Source: Salvelinus alpinus (lineage: Eukaryota; Chordata; Actinopteri; Salmoniformes; Salmonidae). Taken from it: a DNA stretch of 64,000 nt. Positions 22,352-64,000 of the stretch are shown here, one piece after another. The stretch is taken from contig NC_092100.1 of NCBI RefSeq assembly GCF_045679555.1, positions 28,955,106 through 29,019,105 of the forward strand, in the 5' to 3' direction. The translations under genes were made by a program, and so were the position numbers. The notes beneath the pieces were generated by a model that did no database searches, had not been told where the DNA came from, and saw nothing but the letters and a program-made list of their open reading frames with translations. Each line of letters starts with the position of its first letter. Within the stretch, counting starts at the first letter, position 1.

Positions 22352-23404
22352 GTAAAGAGTTGGTCCCATGTTTCATGAGTTGAAATTAAAGATCCCAGAA
22401 ATGTTCCATTCTCTCAAATGTTCTGCATAAATTTGTTTACATCCTAGTTAGTGAGCATTTCTCCTTTGCCAAGATAATCCATCCACCTGATAGGTGTTGG
22501 ATATCAAGAAGCTGACTAGACAGCATGATCATTACACAGGTACACCTTGTGCGGGGGACAGTAAAAGCTCACTTTAAAATGTGCAGTTTTGTCACACAGC
22601 ACAATGCCACAGATATCTCAAATTTTGAGGGAGCGTGCAATTGGCATGCAAACTGCAGGAGTGTTCACCAGAGCTGTTGCCAGAGAACTGAATGTTAATT
22701 TCTCTACCAAAAGCCACCTCCAACATAATTTTAGAGAATTTGACAGTATGTCCAACCGGCATCACAACCGCAGACCACGTGTATGGCATTGTGTGGGCAA
22801 GCTGTTTGCTGATGTCAACGTTGTGAACAGAGTGCCTCATGGTGGCGGTGGGGTTATGGTATGGGCAGGCATAAGCTACGGACAACGAACACAATTGCAT
22901 TTGCTCAATGACAATTTGAATGTATAGAGATACCGTGACGAGATCCTGAGCCCCATTGTCATGCCATTCATCCGCAGCCATCACCTCATATTTCAGCATG
23001 ATAATGCACTGCCCCATGTTGCAAGTATCTGTACACAATTCCTGGAATCTGAAAATGTCCCAGTTCTTCCATGGCCTGTATTCTCACCAGACATGTTACC
23101 CATTGAGCATGTTTGGGATGCTCTGGATTGACGTGTACGACAGTGTGTTCTAGTTCCGCCAATATTCAGCAACTTCACACAGCCATTGAAGTGGGACAAC
23201 ATTCCACAGGCCACAATCAACAGCCTGATCAACGCTATGCAAAGGTCATGCAAATGGTGGTCACACCAGATACTGACGTTTTTTCTGATCCATGCCCTTA
23301 CCTTTTTTTTATGTATCTGTGACCAACAGATGCATATCTGTATTCCCAGTTATATGAACTGTATTAAAGAATGTTGCATTTATATTTTTGTTCAGTATAT
23401 ATAC
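22352..23404 (+). mobile_element. Truncated and internally deleted Tc1 transposon (Tc1-C)
   Basis: The left end starts inside the inverted repeat (ATGTAAAGAGTTGGTCCC), having lost roughly 30 terminal bases. The right end retains TTGCATTTATATTTTTGTTC. Plus-strand transposase pieces: 22607-22927 (MPQISQILRERAIGMQ, then VMVWAGISYG after an internal deletion that removed the first catalytic region), then 22930-23280 (IFQHDNALPHVA with catalytic D, SPDMLPIEHVWDALD with E, then a stop). It lies between mir138 and the slc12a3 relic. Non-functional. Confidence 0.85.
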
Positions 23405-25345
23405 AGTAACTAAACCTCTATTGCACACATCTTGTTTATTTTTTTTAATGTTATGATGACGTGTCCATCACGAAGGACCTGGAGAAAACTCTACCTGCTT
23501 GAAGGAGAAACAAGGTCGAGCAGTCTGAGTATCTCGTCTCGTGGGACCCTGTATTTCTGCCCCATCATTGAGACTGCAATGGGCTCAGTTTGTTGAGAAT
23601 AAGCTCATTGAAATACACCAACCGGCATCGCCGGTTATCTCGGAGAGCAACAATCTGCTGAATAGCAGCCATATGCTGTATTATTGTTGTTCCTCTGACA
23701 ATGGCTTGGCGTTTATAGTGTTCCGGGTGGTTCAAATTTGTACTGACAAGATTCAGCCTAACCGTGCACTTTGGCTGCTCTATAAGTGGTTGTAGGTGTG
23801 CAAGGGTTTTAAGAGCCACGTTACTAACGAAGGCTCAGGGAAACGCCTCGGCTGCTAAAGATACATCGTAAGATGGTTCTAACGAAGATTTTAACGCTAT
23901 ACGATGGCTCTGGAAAACGGGCACAGGGCTTGGTTTGCCAAAAGCATTTTAAGGCTTAGTTAATCGTGAGAACCATTCTAGCGATGAACCAATATTATTT
24001 TGTGAAACCGGGCCCTGATCTTTCCGCACGGTTGCTCATTGGAGTTTCAAATCACTATAGGTCCGTGGTCAGAGTTTATTTCATACCTTATTATTGATGT
24101 CCTTATTATGCTCATCACAAATGGCCAGATCCTGACATAGGCAAAACTAAAAACTGAATCTCCATGGGTCATGACCACTGTATAGATCATTGGTCAAGAC
24201 GCACGAATTTCACTGCACCGTGGCTGACTGCCCTTGTGGTCATGTTGTCTAAGTTCGTAGGCACTGAAGCTTGTGGTGATCGGTGGCATGTTATAGCGCC
24301 TATCCACAATTATGTAGGTTACATGTTAGTCGTTAGGGTTGTAAAAGTTGTGGAAGTAATTGTTTCACTGACCTAGGCCAATTTTGGACCCAGGACTGGT
24401 CACATGACCCACTACAGTGACAGTCAATAATCAAATCATTGGAATGAGAATTTTTTTTTTATATATATAAATAGCCATTATATCTGCATAAAACAAAGAA
24501 AGACCCATTTATAATTTTCTGTGTTGTCAGGAAGACACCAATTTGCCAAAACATACAGTGCATGGGTTGAACCAGAACCGACCATTAAAAAGACATTTGA
24601 ATAATCAAATCATTATTCCGTTTATCTTTATTTAACATTTCCTTTAGACAACAAAAAACACAAAACAAACCGTTTATGTGTTGTTTGATTTCGGATTCAA
24701 ATAAAATAAATGAGGAACAACCCTTTACTCGTTTTTTATCTTGTCATCTAATAGGAAATATTAATTGGCCAAAAACTACACGGATTGTTCACCCAATACA
24801 CAGGTACTGGTTGATGACTTTTTTCAAATCCAATGTATTTCCCACGTCACAATACGTTGACAAATGACATTGAAACAACGTTGATTCAACAAAGGTGTGC
24901 ACAGTGGGATGTTGTGCCAGCAGTCCTTTCATCGAGTTTCTCATTAACTTGCACAGTTGAGCATACTACAATACAGCTGACACTGCAGACAAGTCCTGGT
25001 ACAGAAACCTCACTATTCAAAACTCTTGATCCCCCTGACTGCATTTGCTCCAAAATATAACTTTTTAAAATTAATTATATCCTGAAAACCTATCTTTTTA
25101 ACAAATGATCAAACTCCTCCTGGAATCTCCCAAAGTATAGTGTTTTTGCCTCATTGGGGCATAATTGTATTGCTAAATCTGACACAAAATTAAGTAAAAA
25201 CACATTGAATCAAATACTTGTACATGTCATTGAAATCAAAATCACAGCAGACATTTCATCAAATGAACTGTAGGTACTCTAGTAGGTAATTTGATCTTCG
25301 GCTCCTCAAAGCTGCTTGTTGCTTGCCCTTGGCGTCTCGTTGGCA
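23405..25345. other. Intergenic stretch left of mir138, no gene seen
   Basis: No exon, LINE or Tc1 coding remnant is recognised. Around 23990-24015 the sequence TTTGTGAAACCGGGCCCTGA resembles the end of fish Harbinger-type elements, but a partner end was not located. A T-rich run and ATATATATA are at 24450-24470. Confidence 0.4.
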
Positions 25346-25436
25346 GTGGTGCAGTGCCACCCTGGTGTTGTGAAATAGCCGGGTTATAGCGGGTGTGTGG
25401 CATCGGCCTGATTCACAACACCAGCTGCAGCACACA
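25346..25436 (-). ncRNA. mir138: microRNA miR-138 precursor hairpin
   Basis: Minus-strand 25426-25404 reads exactly as mature miR-138-5p: AGCTGGTGTTG, then TGAATCAGGCCG. The other arm, 25379-25358 (GCTATTTCACAACACCAG followed by GGTG), matches miR-138-3p with one base difference from the human form that I remember. CTGGTGTTGTGAA and TTCACAACACCAG form 13 perfect pairs, and the stem extends through GGCC/GGCT bulges to a 20-odd-base loop. In human, MIR138-2 lies between NUP93 and SLC12A3, the same place. It is transcribed in the nup93 direction about 1.5 kb beyond the nup93 stop, so it may be an independent or read-through transcript. Confidence 0.97.
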
Positions 25437-26816
25437 CACCTTAGAATGGATAAACCGTGGCAGAGGGAGCTCCCAGTCCATGTCTTCTCCACACAGAGAC
25501 TGATCTTCACTAGAGCAGGTTGTGATGTGGTGCAAAGTAAAAGCACCGTCTCAATAACAAAGGAAAGAGGATCATAGTCCGAGGTGGTAACTAACTCCAG
25601 CACAGATCCAATGATGATGGGAAGGGCTGTGAGTGAAAAGTTAAAGCACTACAGTAAAAGAGCATGCACAGTCAAGTTTGATTCTCTCCATAATGAACAC
25701 AAGTCCCCTGTGGTGACAATGGGTTAAGTTTGAGAGGGAACAGCTTCAACAATCTAGTGCAGCCAAGTGAAGCAAAGACTCCCTTCTGTGTTCTCTCAGG
25801 GCATTTCCTTCCCTTCTAACCATCTGTCAATAAGTGCAGCAGCGTCACACATGACAAAGCCCATCACAATGTTCTTTCAATTCAGTTATTACCTACACTG
25901 TGTCATTTCTTCAGCTACTGTGATATTATCAGTCATAAAAAAATAATGTTATCCAAAGAAACATATTGGCCTTTCTAAGGCAATCAATCCAGTATGACTA
26001 GTAGCAAAGAGACATATCATTATCATGTAATTCCTAATAGAAAGCCACCAGCAGGGATACATTTTGTCTCTGTGTGCCGTTCCATCAACGAAGAGTATAC
26101 AGTGGATGTTGAATTTTCGTTCTAGCACCCACAGAATCTCATTATCAATGATTTCTCAAAATATTTTTAAAAAAATCGCCTGTTGAGGTGGATTTTAATG
26201 TAGAACACACATCTTGTGAATACTTTAATTAAAACTTTTTGCAAGCTTTTGTTCCTCCTGGACCACTGGATTATGGCTAGTGCAATGATTCGCAATTCCC
26301 TGTTGCTTCTTGACTATAGGCAGCCATGTCTCAGGGATAGTTTGACATTTTGGCAACCAAGCCCTTTTTTCTACTTACCCAGTCAGATTTGACATTTTAG
26401 TCATTCAGCAGATGCTCTTATCCAGAACGATTTACAGTGAGTGCATACATTTCCTATACTCATGGATACGATTTTTATGTCTCTGCCTGCAGTTTGAGCA
26501 CCATGAGTTCATCTGACTCTGGGGGGGGGGCTTCATTGCCAAAAATGTTAACTATCCCTTTTACCATAAAATAATATCAAAAGCCACAATTAATTTTAAA
26601 ATCAATAATTCCAAATTAATCTAAGAGTAAAAATATTTCTTTCAGTGTTTTCTTGAAATCCAGGTAGTACTCATACCACTAATCATTTTATAGATGACCA
26701 TCCATGATGGATAAGAATGGAAAAAACAATAAGCAAACTGCCAAACTAAATTAAAATGAATCAAATAATGGGTTTATAATGAAATTAATGCATAAGAAAT
26801 TAAATTGAACTGACAT
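25437..26816. other. Interval between mir138 and the nup93 3' end
   Basis: No protein gene is seen. It holds a SINE tail (26385-26470) and AT-rich sequence. It could contain extended nup93 3' UTR or part of the primary miR-138 transcript. A G run lies at 26521-26530. Confidence 0.4.
26385..26470 (-). repeat. HpaI-type SINE 3' fragment
   Basis: GACATTTTAGTCATTCAGC, AGATGCTCTTATCCAGAACG and AGTGAGTGCATACATTT are the reverse complement of the HpaI SINE body and tail. Only the 3' part is present. Confidence 0.75.
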
Positions 26817-26822
26817 TTTATT
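26817..26822 (-). terminator. Candidate nup93 poly(A) signal
   Basis: Minus-strand AATAAA lies about 126 bp beyond the nup93 stop codon. It is the nearest canonical hexamer I saw, but a longer 3' UTR is equally possible. Confidence 0.45.
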
Positions 26823-26947
26823 TCAATTTATGAAAAAATACAAATATGGAGCAACATAAAGACAAAGAAATGGGAAAAATGCACAAAAGAAAATCAGACA
26901 GTTGATGAGAAGGATGGGTATGGCTGGGGCTTTGGGGTATTTTGGAG

Positions 26948-60920
<33,973 letters not shown>

Positions 60921-61037
60921 GGCAACCACTAGAAGTTAAGGGACAGAATGGCTGGGTTAAAAACCAATGACTACTCTGGATTAAATTACATGCAGTCTTT
61001 ATGGCTGTATCAGATTGAGTCACATGATAGTGTGTTA

Positions 61038-62602
61038 CAGTGCAGTCGGAAAGTATTCAGACTCCTAGACTTTTTCCACATTATGTTACGTTACAGCCTT
61101 ATTCTAAAATGGACTAAATAAAAAATGTTCCTAAAAAATCTACACACAATTCCCCATGATGACAAAGTGAAACCAGGTTTTTAGACATTTTTGCATATGT
61201 TTTCAAAATAAAAAACAGAAATACATTATTCACATAACTATTCAGCCCCTTTGCTATGAGACTAAAAATTGAGCTCAGGTGCATTGGTTTTACAGTGTTC
61301 ATCCTTGAGATGTTTCTACAACTTGGAGTCCACCTGTGGTAAATTCAATTGATTGGACATGATTTGGAAAGGCACACACCTGTCTATATAAGGTCCCACA
61401 GTTGAAAGTGCATGTCAGAGCAAAAACCAAGCCATGAGGTCAAAGGAATTGTCCGTAGAGCTCCGAGACAGGACTGTGTCGAGGCACAGATCTGGGGAAG
61501 GGTAACAAAACATTTCCTGCAGCATTGAAGGTCCCCAAAAACAGTGGCTTCCATCATTCTTAAATGGAATAAGTTTGGAACCACCAAGACTCTTTCTAAA
61601 GCTTGCCCCCCCGGCCAAACTGAGCAATTGGGGGAGAAGGGCCTTGGTCAGGGAGGTGACCAAGAACCCAATGGTCACTCTGACAGAGCTCCAGATTTCC
61701 TCTGAGGAGGTGGGAGAACCTTTCAGAAGGACAACCATCTCTTCAGTACTTCACCAATCAAGCCTTTATGGTAAAGTGGCTAGACGGAAGCCACTCCTCA
61801 GTAAAAAGCACATGACAGCCTGCTTGTAGTTTGCCAAAAGGTACCTAAAGGACTCACAGACCATGAGAAACAAGATTCTCTGGTCTGATGAAACCATGAT
61901 TGAACTCTTTGGCCTGAATGCCAAGCATCATGTCTGGAGGAAACCTAACACAATCACTACGATGAAGCATATTGGTGGCAGCATCATGCTGTGGGGATGT
62001 TTTTCAGCGCTAGGGACTGGGAGTCAGGATCGAGGGAAAGATGAATAGAGCAAAGTACAGAGATGAAAATCTGCTCCAGAGCGCTCAGGACCTCAGACTG
62101 GGGCGAAGGTTCACCTTCCAACAGGACAATGACCCTAAGCACACAGCCAAGACAACACAGGAGTGGCTTCGGGACAAGTCTCCGAATGTCCTTGAGTGCC
62201 CCAGCCAGAGCCCGGACTTGAACCCAATCTAAAATCTCTGGAGACACCTGAAAATAGCTGCACAGCAATGCTCCCCATCCAACCTGAGAGCTTGAGAGGA
62301 TCTGCAGAGAAGAATGGGAGAAACTCCCCAAATACAGGTATGCTAAACCTGTAGCATCATACCCAAGAAGACTCGAGGCTGTACTTGCTGCCAAAGGTGC
62401 TTCGACAAAGTACTGAGTAAAGGTTATGTAAATAGAATATTTCATTTTTTTTATACATTTGCAAACATTTTTTAAAACCGGTTTTTGCTTTGTCGTTATG
62501 AGGTAGTGTGTGTAGATTGATTAAATATTTTTTTCCCCCATCAATTTGAGAATAAGGCTGTAACGTAACAAAATGTGGAAAGAATACTTTCCGAATGCAC
62601 AG
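61038..62602 (+). mobile_element. Degraded Tc1 transposon in nup93 intron 1 (Tc1-G)
   Basis: TA flanks and inverted ends CAGTGCAGTCGGAAAGTATT / AATACTTTCCGAATGCACAG are visible. The plus-strand transposase starts MRSKELSVELRDRTVSRHRS at about 61435 and is scattered over all frames: [47 protein letters not shown] and SPDLNPI followed by a stop. Several indels and stops. Same family type as the copy at 35123-36833. It lies 110 bp beyond the first coding exon of nup93. Confidence 0.92.
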
Positions 62603-63089
62603 TACGTAATGTCAGTGCATGTATTGTTATTGTTGATTGGACGGTGGTTGCAGCAAATTTAGATACACAATTCATTGGTATATAAAGCCTGAGCCCTTGA
62701 TCATGACTCTTAGTTCCATTACATTACACAAAAGATCGTGGACGAAGACGTGTTCTGTACGGGGGAGTTTTGTTAAGAGCCCCTACGCTCAAATCTGAAC
62801 ATTAACACGCGTCACTTGTGGTACAGTTTTGGAAGCATAAGGACCTTATCTGTCATATAACGAGAAATTATAAAAAATAAAAGTTAAATTGATATACCCC
62901 TTGATAGGTTAGTGTTCCCACACGGACAAATCTCCATGTTACAAGAGGTGATAATTAGCCATCTTGTATGCTCCGAACACCTCTGTGTAAGCGGAACTCA
63001 GGAAGTGTAGTTTCGTCAGATGGATGCTCCATAGCGGTATGGATTGGTGCAAAACTGCTACAGTAAGTGTATTTTTTTTATTTGAAGGA
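62603..63089. other. Unassigned stretch upstream of nup93
   Basis: No exon or repeat could be named. The non-coding first exon and promoter of nup93 could lie here or beyond the window; I saw no convincing donor site or CpG-rich block. Confidence 0.35.
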
Positions 63090-64000
63090 TTCTTTCTCTC
63101 ATTGATAAAAGGGCCATACGCAACAAAGCATCCTTCACTCATGCTGCCAAACATACCCTCGTAAAACTGACCATCCTATCGATCCTTGACTTAGGTGATG
63201 TCATTTATAAAATAGCCTCCAACACTCTACTCAGCAAATTGGATGTAGTCTATCACAGTGCCATCCGTTTTGTCACCAAAGCCCCATATACTACCCACCA
63301 CTGCGACCTGTATGCTCTCGTTGGCTGGCCCTCGCTTCATATTCGTCACCAAACCCACTGGCTCCAGGTCATCTATAAGTCTTTGCTAGATAAAGCCCCG
63401 CCTTATCTCAGCTCACTGGTCACCATAGCAGCACCCACCCGTAGCACGCGCTCCAGCGGTATATTTCACTGGTCACCCCCAAAGCCTATTCCCCCTTTGG
63501 CTGCCGTTCCTTCCAGTTCTTTGCTGCCACTGCCTGGAACGAATTGCAAAAATCACTGAAGCTTGAGTTCTATATCTCCCTCACTAACTTTAAGCATCAG
63601 CTGTCAGAGCAGCTTACCGATCATTGCACCTGTACACAGCCCATCTGTAAATAGTCCACCCAACTACCTCATCCCCATATTGTTTTTATTTGCACCCCAG
63701 TATCTCTACTTGCACATTCATCTTCTGCACATCTATCACTCCAGTGTTCATGCTAAATTCTAATTATTTCGCCACTGTGGCCTATTTATTGCCTTACCTC
63801 CCTAATGTTACTACATTTGCAAACACTGCATATAGATTTTTCTATTGTGTTATTGATTGTACGTTTGTTTATCCCATGTGTAACTGTGTTGTTTGTGTCG
63901 CACTGCTTTGCTTTTATCTTGGCCAGGTCGCAGTTGTAAATGAGAACTTGCTCGCAACTGGCTGACCTGGTTAATTAAAAAAAAAAAATATATATATATA
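63090..64000 (+). mobile_element. LINE 3' fragment running to the window edge
   Basis: Reverse-transcriptase C-terminal remnants on the plus strand: ILDLGDVIYKIASNTLLSKL, then VVYHSAIRFVTKAPYTTHHC and LYALVGWPSLHIRHQTHWL. A frame change near 63480 precedes WNELQKSLKLEFYISLTNFK. The 3' tail (63650-63975) ends ACCTGGTTAATTAAA with an A-rich/TA end. Same family as 14290-14905. 5'-truncated. Confidence 0.82.

Noticed and set aside
25259-25603. 114-codon minus-strand open frame over the miR-138 region
   Set aside because: Chance frame across the microRNA hairpin; no protein family resemblance.

Overview
The window is vertebrate nuclear DNA from a ray-finned fish, almost certainly a salmonid. It has GT-AG exons with long introns, very many Tc1-type transposons including Sleeping-Beauty-like ends, an HpaI-type tRNA SINE, and the dispersed repeat tails typical of trout and salmon. 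No bacterial-style operons, CRISPR arrays or phage genes are present.

Host genes all lie on the minus strand and keep the vertebrate order nup93 - mir138 - slc12a3 - herpud1. nup93 (coding 60920 down to 26948) can be assembled completely: 20 coding exons with consistent phases give an open 820-residue protein, so it looks functional. A pre-miR-138 hairpin lies at about 25346-25436. The slc12a3 (thiazide-sensitive Na-Cl cotransporter) position between 21475 and 7742 holds only a ruin: nine recognisable exons with in-frame stops, a frameshift and lost exons, packed with mobile elements. herpud1 enters at 5590; exons 1-5 (ubiquitin-like domain and the start of the middle region) are present and the rest lies off the left edge.

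Region by region: 1-2395 degraded Tc1 with an internal SINE; 2395-5590 herpud1; 6580-7600 Penelope-like element; 7742-21475 slc12a3 pseudogene carrying a LINE (with a solo LTR inside it), an intact Tc1 (11930-13536) and a young complete Ty3/Gypsy chromovirus (15221-20335); 22352-23404 truncated Tc1; 25.4 kb mir138; 26.9-60.9 kb nup93. Its introns hold an exon-fragment duplication joined to a LINE, a 29-bp minisatellite, a degraded Tc1, a Harbinger relic, hAT elements and, in the 19.5-kb intron 3, a nest: a Sleeping-Beauty-like Tc1 (48487-57861) containing a TTAA-flanked element and a Gmr1-like LTR retrotransposon whose integrase precedes its reverse transcriptase. 61-64 kb is a degraded Tc1 and a LINE fragment.

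The most unusual objects are the Gmr1-like element (inverted pol order, tRNA-Leu primer site, in-frame UAG between gag and pol, a captured in-frame repeat between two leader copies), the decayed slc12a3 between intact neighbours, and the intact Tc1 transposon. All calls are from reading the sequence and remembered family features; no database search was run.
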